The notes below the pieces were generated by a model, which did not search any database, was not told where the DNA came from, and saw only the letters and a program-made list of their open reading frames with translations. A stretch of 63,039 bases of DNA from a virus: IMG/VR virus record IMGVR_UViG_3300033145_002283, positions 1-63,039 of that record; one strand, written 5' to 3'. The position numbers and the translations under genes were made by a program. Positions 51,160-59,842 of this stretch are shown here, piece by piece; position 1 is the first letter of the stretch; each line of letters opens with the position of its first letter.

Positions 51160-51530
51160 CGGTCTTTTTTGTACTTAGGCCCTTTTTTGTACTTATATCC
51201 AAACTTGTTGAATATATCCCGGGCCTGGTTGACAGAACAGCCGATCAGGCCAGCGGCCTCTTTGGCTGTCATATCTTTGAACCTATCTTTACGGTATTTT
51301 AGGATTTTATTTTGGACCGGGGTTAGATGAGGGTATCCACGAGGTTGCATTTTAACCCCGTACTCCTTTAATTTTTTTTGGATTGTGGTATGGGACACAA
51401 GCAAGATATCCCCCAGCTTGTTGGTCGAGCGGTATTTTTCATAAAGGTCAATCAGCAGGCTACGTTCTGATTCGTAATCGGCCCCGTGCTTGTCATTATA
51501 TTTTTGAACCAATAAATACCAGTCAATCAT
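51156..51530 (-). CDS. HTH DNA-binding regulator candidate
   Basis: The 124-residue protein contains two HTH-like units: LGDILLVSHTTIQKKLKEYG and MTAKEAAGLIGCSVNQARDI followed by FNKFGYKYKKG. The tail is strongly basic. Its start codon is the end of the inverted third copy of element A, and the other two copies precede the portal and connector genes. Autoregulation plus late-gene control through element A is a natural hypothesis. It could alternatively be a homing-type or terminase-like HTH protein. Confidence 0.7.
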   Translation of the reverse strand: MIDWYLLVQKYNDKHGADYESERSLLIDLYEKYRSTNKLGDILLVSHTTIQKKLKEYGVKMQPRGYPHLTPVQNKILKYRKDRFKDMTAKEAAGLIGCSVNQARDIFNKFGYKYKKGPKYKKDR

Positions 51531-51714
51531 TTTTTCAACCTTCTTATTCGCCCATATTTAAACGATAATTTTTGATCAATACAATTATATACACCATACA
51601 AAGATCGTTTAAATTTAAGGACAAGTTTTTATAATAAAATCAAGTAGTTATCAATATTCATGTATTTCGTTGAAATCATGTTTTATAACCTATTGATTTT
51701 ATTAATTATTTATT
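51528..51714 (-). promoter_or_regulatory. Element A (187-bp repeat), copy 3, before HTH gene
   Basis: An inverted copy of the 27626-27812 and 37308-37493 elements, running from AATAAATAATT to the ATG of the HTH gene. It has both sets of inverted arms, including perfect ATTTAAACGAT/ATCGTTTAAAT. The only other content upstream (51715-51779) is an 18-codon frame at 51727-51783 whose start overlaps the 51780 gene stop. Confidence 0.75.
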
Positions 51715-51779
51715 TGATGGCATCTCTTAGCGTTGCAGGTATGGTAATCTCATAATTCCTCCTTCGGCATCTATATCGG

Positions 51780-51980
51780 TCATGGGCGGCGGTTAAGTCT
51801 CTTTTTCCCCGGTGCTACCGGTCTAAGCCGGATAATTGTGTACCTCACATTAAAACCAGTCTGTTTTCCTATGTTTTCGTGTTCAAGCGCGTATTCGGTG
51901 GCATCCTCAACACTAGAGAAATACGGCATTCCATCTAAAATCGGGTGATCGTTTAACCACTTAACCACGCCATATAACAT
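51780..51980 (-). CDS. Hypothetical 66-aa protein
   Basis: The start at 51980 (MLYGVVKWLNDHPILDGMPY) is chosen for GAGGA six bases upstream. In-frame ATGs at 52067 and 52055 overlap the previous gene and lack a good site. The protein is an alpha/beta type with SSVEDATEYALEHENIGKQT and a basic tail. No family is recognised. Confidence 0.55.
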   Translation of the reverse strand: MLYGVVKWLNDHPILDGMPYFSSVEDATEYALEHENIGKQTGFNVRYTIIRLRPVAPGKKRLNRRP

Positions 51981-52041
51981 GTTTTTCCTCACAGATAATT
52001 GATTGGTTATATGTTTTTTAAACCTGAACTCCTGTATTTTT

Positions 52042-52472
<431 letters not shown>

Positions 52473-52476
<4 letters not shown>

Positions 52477-52661
52477 TTTGTGCCTCCTTTACAATCTTTA
52501 TAATTATTTGTCCGATTTTCAGGACATCTCCCCAGTTCATACAACCGGCAGATTTTTATCCCATTGCCGGAAAACGGGATAAAACACTCTCTGTTGTAAC
52601 AATCCTCTTCCCAGACCTGGTATTTTCTTTTTTCTTTTTTAGTCATTATTATTTCATTCAT
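52473..52661 (-). CDS. Hypothetical 62-aa Cys-containing protein
   Basis: It starts after AAGGAGG. Cys at DCYNREC, ICRLYELGRC and KDCKGG could bind zinc. It overlaps the next start by four bases. The family is unknown. Confidence 0.55.
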
Positions 52662-52700
52662 AAGTCCTCCTTGTTATCTTGATTTTCGTTCTTTACCTTC

Positions 52701-52898
52701 TTATATGAAGATAGTTAAAAAACAAAACAAGGCCGTTAGCCAAATCAAAGCAATACCCCAGCAGCAAATTGTTATCCACCGTTCTTTTTCATCAAAAACA
52801 GGGTCAATAATCTCCAGGTAACATATACGGGTTGCCTTTACAAACCCTGTAGCTCCAAAGATCAATAATCCTAGAAGGAAGGTTTGATATATTGTCAT
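52701..52898 (-). CDS. 65-aa two-pass membrane protein
   Basis: Two hydrophobic segments (about 4-21 IYQTFLLGLLIFGATGF and 42-63 WITICCWGIALIWLTALFCF) are separated by an acidic loop. AAAGGA lies upstream. It may be a small envelope protein expressed early. No family is recognised. Confidence 0.55.
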   Translation of the reverse strand: MTIYQTFLLGLLIFGATGFVKATRICYLEIIDPVFDEKERWITICCWGIALIWLTALFCFLTIFI

Positions 52899-52903
52899 GC
52901 TTT

Positions 52904-53071
52904 TTATCCTTTTGTTATTTTTACAACAATTGCCTTTCTAAGCCAATATCCGAATTTATTAAAATTCAATTCAATATCGCTATCAAACATCCTGCTGATA
53001 CGTAAAAAATGCTTAATCAATGGGAGGTATAAACAAACAAACCACCATTTAAGACTTAATTTTGCTTTCAT
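52904..53071 (-). CDS. 55-aa small basic protein
   Basis: The frame starts MKAKLSLKWWFVCLYLPLIK and ends FGYWLRKAIVVKITKG, overlapping the end of the HNH gene. AAAGGG lies upstream. Many short phage proteins have this aromatic/basic amphipathic character. The role is unknown. Confidence 0.45.
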   Translation of the reverse strand: MKAKLSLKWWFVCLYLPLIKHFLRISRMFDSDIELNFNKFGYWLRKAIVVKITKG

Positions 53072-53423
53072 TTCTTACCCTTTCAAAGTAAAACAATCCA
53101 TCCCATTTTTGGAATTTCACAATCCCATAGTCCCGGGCTATTTTGATCATGTACTGTTTTTTCAGTCGTCTGTGGAGGGTTTCCATTTTTGATCTGAACC
53201 GTTCCGGCAGCAGGGCTTTCTTATACAGGTTGCACCTGCGACAGGAAGGCATAAGGTTCTGGAAATCATTAACGCTTTTTAACCCAAATTTGATTGCATA
53301 CCCTGATCGCCTTTTGGCAATAAAATGGTCAATCTGCATCTCTTCAAATTTTATTTTTCTACCACAATAGGCGCACCGGCCACCATATTTTTTATACACC
53401 TTCAGCCTTTTCTTTCTGGTCAT
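53049..53423 (-). CDS. HNH endonuclease
   Basis: The 124-residue protein has the beta-beta-alpha-metal pattern: CAYCGRKI, MQIDHFIAKRRSG and NLMPSCRRCNLYKKAL (two CxxC pairs plus D-H and N). It may be a free-standing homing-type nuclease or act in packaging. It is translated in series with the small GTG-start gene (TAATG). Confidence 0.85.
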   Translation of the reverse strand: MTRKKRLKVYKKYGGRCAYCGRKIKFEEMQIDHFIAKRRSGYAIKFGLKSVNDFQNLMPSCRRCNLYKKALLPERFRSKMETLHRRLKKQYMIKIARDYGIVKFQKWDGLFYFERVRNESKIKS

Positions 53424-53572
53424 TACAAAGTACCTTTCCGGATCAGTAACAACAGCAAAGCATCAAAATTATTGTCAAGGCCTTTGTCAATCTGGATTTG
53501 CTGGAGCTTTCGTTTGATATCTTCCAGCTTGCACAATTCAGTCAATTCCCATTCTTTGTATTCGCCTTTCAC
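53423..53572 (-). CDS. 49-aa helical protein with GTG start
   Basis: It starts with GTG at 53572 after GAGGTACG; this GTGA overlaps the previous stop. The sequence opens with KGEYKEWELTELCKLEDIKR and ends DNNFDALLLLLIRKGTL, a helical hairpin. Perfect coupling on both sides supports a real gene. Confidence 0.5.
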   Translation of the reverse strand: MKGEYKEWELTELCKLEDIKRKLQQIQIDKGLDNNFDALLLLLIRKGTL

Positions 53573-53814
53573 CGTACCTCCCAATATCTAATACCGTTTT
53601 CAATAATCATTTTCCGTCCGTCCTCAAGCGTAATCTCCCCATCCATTCGCCCATGCCCACAACAGCTTGCAACCGTTTTGATATTGGCCGCATTCAACGC
53701 GGCGACTATATCAGCAATACAATAATCAATACCCCGCACCCGGCCATTTATCGGCATGGGTGTCTGGCATTCGTACGTTCCAACTTTGCAACATTTTTTT
53801 GGTTGTATGTTCAT
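53569..53814 (-). CDS. Small Cys/His phage protein
   Basis: The 81-residue protein reads GRVRGIDYCIADIVAALNAA, then NIKTVASCCGHGRMDGEITL and ENGIRYWEV. The SCCGHG element recurs in a widespread phage family that looks like a small enzyme-like alpha/beta fold. The function is unknown. It starts after GAGGAG. Confidence 0.65.
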   Translation of the reverse strand: MNIQPKKCCKVGTYECQTPMPINGRVRGIDYCIADIVAALNAANIKTVASCCGHGRMDGEITLEDGRKMIIENGIRYWEVR

Positions 53815-53815
53815 T

Positions 53816-54085
53816 TTATCTCCTCACTTTAGTAGCCGTCGAGGTCAATTGCTCAACCGGGAAATCTGTTTCAGGAATTGAAACAGGATCTTTATCCATT
53901 GCCTCGGCAAGCTTTATTCTGTATTTGCAATTTTGGCATTTCTCCCGGAGTTTCGATATTCTTTTGGCTGTCAGGATGGGGGCTTGCTTACTGCCCAATA
54001 AACGACATAATTCATCTTCTATCCCATAGGGGCAATGATGGCAAGGTGATTTATATCCGGAATCAAAAGGCCCATCAATTGGCAT
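53816..54085 (-). CDS. Cys-rich zinc-binding protein
   Basis: The 89-residue protein has CHHCPYGIEDELC and CQNCKYRIKLAE clusters separated by about 30 residues, suggesting one zinc or iron-sulfur site. It overlaps the Rad50 C-terminal gene by 11 bases. It may assist the neighbouring repair ATPase. No family is assigned. Confidence 0.6.
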   Translation of the reverse strand: MPIDGPFDSGYKSPCHHCPYGIEDELCRLLGSKQAPILTAKRISKLREKCQNCKYRIKLAEAMDKDPVSIPETDFPVEQLTSTATKVRR

Positions 54086-54698
54086 GGCTTATCCCTCCGC
54101 TGATCGTCATATATATGATCTTATCGGCCCCTTTTTCAATCTCTTCAAATGGGACCCGCTCATCATTAACCATAATAACCTGTAATGGTGGGTCCAGCCG
54201 CTGGCTGATTTCCTTGACCATTTGTATAACCCGGATATTTTCTTTTCTGCCCCGCAGATGCTTGAACGGTTCGTCTAACAATAAAATATATGCAGGCCGT
54301 GGCCGGGCCATTGCAAGACAGGAGATTCGCAAACCAAACCCGGCCACATCCACTGCCCCCAAACCGGAAGCGTACATGGGAGCAAGTGTGTTGCCTTGTC
54401 GTTTGAACCTGATATCTGCCTCAATCTTATCCCTGCGTGGAGTAAAATTTACAACCAGTTCATAAGGATCATCAAAAACAGATTTCAGGGCCAATGTAAC
54501 AGGCTCAGATAATTTGTATTGAAGTGTTTCCTGTGTTTCCTGGGCGATGGCTTTTATGATAATCAATGCTGCTTCATCAACCCGGAGGGCCTTCTCCGTT
54601 TGGACAATGTCCTTTTCGGCTTGGGCAATCTGTTTTTTTATCCGATTGCGTTCGCCTTTAGCCCTCTCAATTCTATTTGTTATTTCAGATAAGTTCAT
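54075..54698 (-). CDS. SbcC/Rad50-like ATPase, C-terminal half
   Basis: The 207-residue protein begins with a coiled coil (ERAKGERNRIKKQIAQAEKD). It then has an ABC signature-like YASGLGAVDVAGFGLRISCL and Walker B YILLLDEPFKHL with a distal MVNDE switch. There is no P-loop; that is in the 56494-57681 protein. Together they reconstitute one SMC/Rad50 head. It pairs with the Mre11-like nuclease at 55148-56101. Confidence 0.82.
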   Translation of the reverse strand: MNLSEITNRIERAKGERNRIKKQIAQAEKDIVQTEKALRVDEAALIIIKAIAQETQETLQYKLSEPVTLALKSVFDDPYELVVNFTPRRDKIEADIRFKRQGNTLAPMYASGLGAVDVAGFGLRISCLAMARPRPAYILLLDEPFKHLRGRKENIRVIQMVKEISQRLDPPLQVIMVNDERVPFEEIEKGADKIIYMTISGGISHAN

Positions 54699-54792
54699 CA
54701 GAAATCCACCAGTAAAGAATGGTTATGGTGGCAATCGTGTAACAAGCGAACGCCACAAGAAGATATCCATACCGCCTTATAAACCGTTTCAT
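54685..54792 (-). CDS. 35-aa single-pass membrane peptide
   Basis: The start overlaps the upstream stop (ATGA). The sequence opens MKRFIRRYGYLLVAFACYTI and ends ILYWWISDELI, giving one transmembrane helix with a basic N-terminus. It overlaps the start of the Rad50 C-half by 14 bases. Confidence 0.45.
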   Translation of the reverse strand: MKRFIRRYGYLLVAFACYTIATITILYWWISDELI

Positions 54793-55031
54793 GGGATCAT
54801 ACCCTCCAGTTTGTCCAATCCTTTTTCAAGCCGTATCTCCATCTTGTCAAGATCAGCTTCCATCTGATCCAGGGCATCCTCGGCTGCTTCAAGATTATCA
54901 AACCCAAACTCGTCTTTGAGCTGTTTTGATAACTGCTCCATAACGCCCTTGAGCTTTGCCAGCTCCTGGCTGGCATCGTCAATTTTTCTTTTCAGTTTCG
55001 CCAACCTATCTGTGTTGTCTGTATTTGCCAT
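54789..55031 (-). CDS. 80-aa coiled-coil protein in the SbcCD locus
   Basis: It starts after AAGGAGAAATA. It is almost entirely coiled coil (DRLAKLKRKIDDASQELAKL, then EDALDQMEADLDKMEIRLEK). It lies between the nuclease gene and the C-terminal ATPase half and could supply or bridge missing coil. Element B directs its expression. Confidence 0.65.
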   Translation of the reverse strand: MANTDNTDRLAKLKRKIDDASQELAKLKGVMEQLSKQLKDEFGFDNLEAAEDALDQMEADLDKMEIRLEKGLDKLEGMIP

Positions 55032-55045
55032 TATTTCTCCTTACT

Positions 55046-55127
55046 CTATCGTTTTCTCAATGTTGAAATTTAAAATCTATACCGTTATACCCTTTTTTAA
55101 TTTCACCCGGCCTATTAACGATGTAAA
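55046..55127 (-). promoter_or_regulatory. Element B, copy 4 (inside the SbcCD locus)
   Basis: This 82-bp sequence is inverted relative to, and 80/82 identical with, the copy before the tail tube gene. It points leftwards at the coiled-coil and Rad50 C-half genes, giving this early locus the same promoter as a late structural gene. Confidence 0.7.
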
Positions 55128-55147
55128 GGTGGAAGAATCGTTATGGT

Positions 55148-56101
55148 TTAAATATCATCCGAGTCTATAATCTCCCAAACCCGGGCTTTTATATTTTTTC
55201 TTACCCGGTTGTTTTCAAAATACCGTTTAACATTTTCTTTGAAATCAATTGTCACTGATTGGTCTTGTTTTTCCTTCAGATTTTCAATCACTGCATCAAA
55301 CCGTTTTTTATATGCCTCGGTGTCAATCACGGATTCTTTAATAACATCTTTTGCAATGGGCAGGTATTCAGGCACGACCTTGTTGTTTTCAGCATCATAC
55401 AAATAAACCCGGGGCCGGTGCCCAGCCTGGTCGGAATTGGAGCGCATCATTGAACCGGGGTTAACCAGCAATTTGTTTTTGTATTGAACCACGAATGGTT
55501 TGTGGTTATCCCCGCTCAGAATCAGATCGTAGTCATTGTTTTTCAGCAGGTTAACTGCCTTGGTGCCTTCCTGACCTTTGTATTCCGGCCGGTCCTCAAT
55601 AACCATTTGGTGGGTTATGGCAATATTGCGATTCAATCCATCGGTACCTGACAAAGCGTGTATCTGCTTGGTATCAGATACCATATCGAAAGGGGATATT
55701 ATTTCTTTTCCAAATGGGAACCCAAATACATTGATTTTCCCCACCCCCACTTTATAGCCGTTATCCAAAACAGTGATCATCTTTGTCATTGCTGATATCC
55801 CCATTGGGGCGTCGTCCATTTTGTCAAGTTTATGATTGGGAAGGTCGTGTTGCCCAGGAATACAGATAATATCGGATTTGTATTTTTTCACCACTCGAAT
55901 AAACCAGGAATACAAAGGCCAGGGCCATGTCGGCCGGTGGCCGATATCCCCTGCTATCAGAATTGGGCAGTTATATTTCGTACCCAGCTTGAGAATATAT
56001 TCAAATTTATTCTGTAACGCCGTAGGAAAATTATCAATCCTGTTACGTGGGGTATCAGCCCGGATATGAGTATCGGCGCATAATATAGCATCAACGGTCA
56101 T
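55148..56101 (-). CDS. SbcD/Mre11-like metallophosphoesterase nuclease
   Basis: The 317-residue protein has the dimetal motifs CADTHIRAD (D10, H12), AGDIGHR (D52), PGQHDLPN (H85/D86), THQ (H164) and SGDNHKP (D198/H200). The N-to-D-Q change in the GNHD motif (GQHD) is a variant. It would process double-strand ends with the split Rad50. It overlaps the MazG gene by 11 bases. Confidence 0.88.
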   Translation of the reverse strand: MTVDAILCADTHIRADTPRNRIDNFPTALQNKFEYILKLGTKYNCPILIAGDIGHRPTWPWPLYSWFIRVVKKYKSDIICIPGQHDLPNHKLDKMDDAPMGISAMTKMITVLDNGYKVGVGKINVFGFPFGKEIISPFDMVSDTKQIHALSGTDGLNRNIAITHQMVIEDRPEYKGQEGTKAVNLLKNNDYDLILSGDNHKPFVVQYKNKLLVNPGSMMRSNSDQAGHRPRVYLYDAENNKVVPEYLPIAKDVIKESVIDTEAYKKRFDAVIENLKEKQDQSVTIDFKENVKRYFENNRVRKNIKARVWEIIDSDDI

Positions 56102-56480
56102 CGCCCGACCCTCCCAGTGTTCCTGCAGCCTTGCGCTTCATAAGTTTGGAATGATTTATATCCCCGATCATTTCGAGGTTATATCTCAGTTCGGCAGCAC
56201 ATCGCGACAAATACCAAAATACATCTCCCAGTTCGTGAGCCAATTTGGCCCTCTTTTTCAATGTGATTATCCCGCCATCATCCCGGAGGATTTTTTTGAC
56301 TTTATCGGCAAATTCACCGCATTCGCCTGCAAGCCCAAGCGCGGTGTAAAGCAGTCCAGTTATATCCCCGGCCAGAACCTGCTGGTGTGTCTCCGGAATA
56401 ACCTTAAACATAAGCCCGTCAACTCCAGGGTAAATGGCGGTTTCTTTTACTCCTTTTTCAAATTCTTCAAGTGTTTTCAT
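56091..56480 (-). CDS. MazG-type nucleotide pyrophosphohydrolase
   Basis: The 129-residue protein has the MazG helices GLAGECGEFADKVKKILRDD and LAHELGDVFWYLSRCAAELR (EGE/EFxDxxK and E-x-x-D metal ligands) and the C-terminal SKLMKRKAAGTLGGSGDDR. Phage MazG enzymes hydrolyse dNTPs or (p)ppGpp-like nucleotides and may keep host metabolism active. It starts after AAGGATTAT. Confidence 0.88.
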   Translation of the reverse strand: MKTLEEFEKGVKETAIYPGVDGLMFKVIPETHQQVLAGDITGLLYTALGLAGECGEFADKVKKILRDDGGIITLKKRAKLAHELGDVFWYLSRCAAELRYNLEMIGDINHSKLMKRKAAGTLGGSGDDR

Positions 56481-56493
56481 ATAATCCTTTTCC

Positions 56494-57681
56494 TTATTGT
56501 TCCTTGCCGCAAAGCGGGCAGATATCAGGCATTAACCGGTCAAACTCGGTCTGCATCTTTTTCAATTCCTGTTCCTTTTTCTCCAGTTTTTCTTCGTTGT
56601 CGGAAATAGCCTCTGTTATGTCCAAAATAGAGTTAAATGATTCCGTTGTCTCTTTTATATTATAATCGAGAGATAATAATTTTTTTAATTTAATTTCAGC
56701 CGCCGGCGGCGGTAAATTCCCAATTCTGTCTTCACAGTCGGCCAACCGGTTAGTGATACTGCTCAATGAATCAAATTCATCTTGTTTGTCTTTTAACCGG
56801 GTTAATTCATTATCCAGTTCGCGGGTTTCTTTAACTGCCTTGGATAGCCATCTGTATTTTTTGATTTTGGTTTTGCTGGATTCAAGATGGTCGCATACCC
56901 GGGATAAATCCCGCCTTTTTCCTTTTGCTTGTTTAATACTGTCCATGATCTCTACCGCTTTATCAGCAGAACGGGCGGCACTATCAACCCACCGAAATGA
57001 TTCAAGCTTGGGTTTGCGGTTTTTTATTTCATTGATCAGTCTGGACAATTGGTTGTACTGGGATCTGGTTTTGTTTATTCTGTTTTGTAACGATTTCAGT
57101 TCTTCCAGATATCCGTCAGCATTATCAATCCAATTGAATTCTTTTATTTCTTCTTTCCGGTCTACAAGGTCGTCTTCCAATTTCCCCAGTTGCCGCTTGC
57201 GCCGTTTCACGGCAAGGTTGGCCCGGGCCATGCTTTGTTGCATGATATCCAATTTGGCTATTTGATTGATATAATTAGCGACCTTTCCGGATGTTTCAGA
57301 TAACAAAAATGGGCTGTCAGGCTGTCTGTGAATATTTACATCCTGGATATTGATGATTTTTTGAACGTCTTCCGGAACACCTTGTCCAAATGCCCGGTAT
57401 GGATCATTGTCATCAACCTGATATGAATTTTCTGACTTTGTTCTCTTTCTGATTATCTTCCGCCCGTTTATCCCGATTTCAACGGTTGTGCTTTCCTTCC
57501 CGGCCGTCCACGAAACAAACTCATCACCAGCTGGTTTGTTATTAATTACCCAATCAAGCGCTTTCATCACGGCGCTTTTGCCGGAATCGGAATCTCCGAT
57601 AATGGCGTTCACGCCGTGAGAAAATCTGATATTGGTGTTTTTGTGGGATAAGAAATTTTTGATTTTGATGTATTCAATCAT
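56494..57681 (-). CDS. SbcC/Rad50-like ATPase, N-terminal half with terminal zinc hook
   Basis: The 395-residue protein has an N-terminal ATPase lobe (EYIKIKNFLSHKNTNIRF, Walker A GDSDSGKS at 29-36) and a Q-loop region (INIQDVNIHRQPDSPFLLSE). A coiled coil of about 220 residues ends in CPLCGKEQ at the very C-terminus. In normal Rad50 the CPxC zinc hook is mid-protein. Here the chain ends there and the returning half is a separate gene at 54075-54698. Hook dimerisation would still be possible. Confidence 0.85.
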   Translation of the reverse strand: MIEYIKIKNFLSHKNTNIRFSHGVNAIIGDSDSGKSAVMKALDWVINNKPAGDEFVSWTAGKESTTVEIGINGRKIIRKRTKSENSYQVDDNDPYRAFGQGVPEDVQKIINIQDVNIHRQPDSPFLLSETSGKVANYINQIAKLDIMQQSMARANLAVKRRKRQLGKLEDDLVDRKEEIKEFNWIDNADGYLEELKSLQNRINKTRSQYNQLSRLINEIKNRKPKLESFRWVDSAARSADKAVEIMDSIKQAKGKRRDLSRVCDHLESSKTKIKKYRWLSKAVKETRELDNELTRLKDKQDEFDSLSSITNRLADCEDRIGNLPPPAAEIKLKKLLSLDYNIKETTESFNSILDITEAISDNEEKLEKKEQELKKMQTEFDRLMPDICPLCGKEQ

Positions 57682-57887
57682 TTTTGTTTCCCTGGTTTTG
57701 TAAAATAGAAGCGGATATTATTTGGGGCTGCTACCTGAGCAATAAAATCAAGCATACTCATTTTTTCAAGAACTTCGATAGATATAAATGCGGAAGCAGC
57801 GCCTCCCGCGTCCTCAATGGCTATTAGCAAAGACATCGTGGCTTCAATGGTATTTTTGACAAGTTTTTTTCTTTGTTTATCATCCAT
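57678..57887 (-). CDS. Hypothetical 69-aa protein
   Basis: It starts after GGAGGT and overlaps the Rad50 N-half by four bases. It is a helical protein (KNTIEATMSLLIAIEDAGGA, then LEKMSMLDFIAQVAAPNNIR) with no recognised motif. Coupling implies a repair or replication role. Confidence 0.55.
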   Translation of the reverse strand: MDDKQRKKLVKNTIEATMSLLIAIEDAGGAASAFISIEVLEKMSMLDFIAQVAAPNNIRFYFTKPGKQK

Positions 57888-57889
57888 TT

Positions 57890-58399
57890 TTAGACCTCCT
57901 TTTTTGTCTTCAATCCTGCTTCAGCGGAAAGCAATTTATCGTCAACCAGATTATGCATATCTTTTAGGACCAAGGTCCAGCGGATAACTCCGTCTGCTGT
58001 TTCATAGGTTTTTTTGTTTCCCGACAATGCCTCCCCAAGTATTTCACTGATACCTTCTTTGATGTCGGACGCTAATTTATTGTGCTCGATATACTCTTCG
58101 TAGAATTTCTTAACGTCTGCCCACTGGACATAGCAGGCTGGCCAGCTGTTGATAGTGCCTGCACAGATACAGAACTCGCCCTGTTTTTCGTTAAAGGGCA
58201 GAAGTCCGTCCAGATAATATGCCTCATGACCAGTTGGGCCGCCTATGAAATGAAGGACAGTATTGCTACGTAGGTCTTGAAAGATCTCCATCTCAATCTG
58301 TCGTTCGAATTCCTCAGTGGTGCGATCTGTAAAAGTTTGGAGATCTTCACTCCAGCAGCCTTTTTCAATCACCCACCTACTGTTGATCTGCTTTTTCAT
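57890..58399 (-). CDS. Hypothetical 169-aa protein
   Basis: It starts after AAGGAGGGATT. The sequence is alpha/beta (VLHFIGGPTGHEAYYLDGLL, CICAGTINSWPACYVQWADV) with a helical C-terminus. It is unrecognised and co-directional with the repair genes. Confidence 0.6.
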   Translation of the reverse strand: MKKQINSRWVIEKGCWSEDLQTFTDRTTEEFERQIEMEIFQDLRSNTVLHFIGGPTGHEAYYLDGLLPFNEKQGEFCICAGTINSWPACYVQWADVKKFYEEYIEHNKLASDIKEGISEILGEALSGNKKTYETADGVIRWTLVLKDMHNLVDDKLLSAEAGLKTKKEV

Positions 58400-58442
58400 A
58401 ATCCCTCCTTTTTTATATTATAAGTAGACGGAGGTTTTTTAT

Positions 58443-58859
58443 TTAACCATGATGAATTTCAAATTTTTCTATCACGCTGATGGCTTTCAATTTTATCTCC
58501 TCACATTTACGCCATGCTACCACATTAATTTTGGGGCGTCTTTTAACAAAAGAATTAATCCATCTGAGCATGCTTTGTTCGTTGCCAAAAACCTTGAATC
58601 CGGAATTTGCTTTGGGCGGATACGCACCGGGATCAGTCCAATAAAGGATATGATTTGTTGTAGGCGTTTTTGGCAGTTTTACAGATGGCGTCTCTGTTTT
58701 TGTATTTGTCTTAATCATCTTTTCTTCTCCTGGTATCTGTTTATTCATATTTTTGATCTTTCTTATGGTATCAGAAATGGCCGACAAATCATTTTTGCAT
58801 TCGTCCGAAACCTTCATCACGATTCCGTGCAATCTCAAAATTATTTCGGCTTCGTTCAT
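58443..58859 (-). CDS. Hypothetical 138-aa protein
   Basis: A helical N-terminus (RLHGIVMKVSDECKNDLSAI) and a Thr/Lys linker precede a small domain (YWTDPGAYPPKANSGFKVFG, then SMLRWINSFVKRRPKINVVA). It starts after AAAGGTATATAATA. The family is unknown. Confidence 0.55.
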   Translation of the reverse strand: MNEAEIILRLHGIVMKVSDECKNDLSAISDTIRKIKNMNKQIPGEEKMIKTNTKTETPSVKLPKTPTTNHILYWTDPGAYPPKANSGFKVFGNEQSMLRWINSFVKRRPKINVVAWRKCEEIKLKAISVIEKFEIHHG

Positions 58860-58861
58860 TA

Positions 58862-59059
58862 TTATATACCTTTTTTTACGCGCCTTCTATGCGATTTCGT
58901 TCGGCCACAAAGAGGGCACCTATACCAACGATATATCCATTTGCCGATTTGTTCGTCATCAGCTTTGATCATTTTTACCGGCTTAAATGAACACTCATTA
59001 CAATATATATTCGCATATCCCTTGCCGATATTTTTAATTATCTTTGTTTTTCTATTCAT
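58862..59059 (-). CDS. 65-aa zinc-ribbon protein
   Basis: C-x2-C (YCNECSF) and CPLC (RCPLCGR) pairs about 25 residues apart, with a strongly basic tail, suggest a nucleic-acid-binding zinc ribbon. The ribosome site is weak. Confidence 0.6.
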   Translation of the reverse strand: MNRKTKIIKNIGKGYANIYCNECSFKPVKMIKADDEQIGKWIYRWYRCPLCGRTKSHRRRVKKGI

Positions 59060-59073
59060 TGCCGCTGTTTTCT

Positions 59074-59334
59074 TTAATATGAATGCCCCATGGATAAATC
59101 CGCATCTAAGAACTGGGCTTTATATCGCTGCTGGGTTCGTTTGACGCCTTCCCTGTACCCTTTTGACTCGGCCGCCCGGCGTGCTTTTTTAGCACAGTGG
59201 AGGCAGATCGGGACGGATATTTTGACATCATTTTCATCATCCTTCCAATTGGGAATGATAGCATCAGTCTCTTTTACAATATTTCCACATTCTTCGCAGA
59301 TCAGAACCAAATGAATATACGGTAATTTTTTCAT
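59074..59334 (-). CDS. 86-aa zinc-binding protein
   Basis: CEEC and CLHC pairs flank an acidic loop (NIVKETDAIIPNWKDDENDV). A basic helical tail follows. It starts after AGGAGGGTAAC, directly after the RuvC-like gene, and may act with it. Confidence 0.65.
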   Translation of the reverse strand: MKKLPYIHLVLICEECGNIVKETDAIIPNWKDDENDVKISVPICLHCAKKARRAAESKGYREGVKRTQQRYKAQFLDADLSMGHSY

Positions 59335-59335
59335 G

Positions 59336-59842
59336 TTACCCTCCTTTATGGTATTGCTGACGTCTCCAATATGCGATCATGGCTGCAGCGCACCGATCTG
59401 TTTTAATTCCTCCCCTGGGACCAGAGAAATAAGCCCGGTCATCCGGGAAAATCTGGCAGACAATAGCCAGATGTGCTTTTTTTGCATCCCCATTATATTT
59501 CTTTTTTACGACCAGCCCTTTCATCCATGCCTGCGGAGTGGGGTTCAGATAGGATATTCCGTTTGCTGCCAGAACCATTTTCCACATCCCGTAATTTTCA
59601 CCAAAAGTGAACATGGATGTCACGCCCTGGTGCGGCATGGCATGGACCTTTTCAAGAGCAGCAAATATCTTGAACTCCCCAGTATTCCACCATGAGCAAT
59701 AATCTCTGATCAATTCAGCGCATAACAATTCATTTCCAGGCCAGTCTTTCACATCAAGAATATTCAAATCAAAATCAATAACGGCAATGGCTCCGGTCTT
59801 CCCCGGGTCGATACCAATAAAAATGGGTTGTATTTTTTTCAT
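59336..59842 (-). CDS. RuvC-like Holliday junction resolvase
   Basis: The 168-residue RNase H-fold nuclease has IGIDPGKTGAIAV (D12), ALEKV (E64), a PTPQAWMKGL segment and KTDRCAAAMIAYW (D149), with an additional D119. It would resolve recombination intermediates before packaging. Its start overlaps the RecA stop (ATGA). Confidence 0.92.
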   Translation of the reverse strand: MKKIQPIFIGIDPGKTGAIAVIDFDLNILDVKDWPGNELLCAELIRDYCSWWNTGEFKIFAALEKVHAMPHQGVTSMFTFGENYGMWKMVLAANGISYLNPTPQAWMKGLVVKKKYNGDAKKAHLAIVCQIFPDDRAYFSGPRGGIKTDRCAAAMIAYWRRQQYHKGG

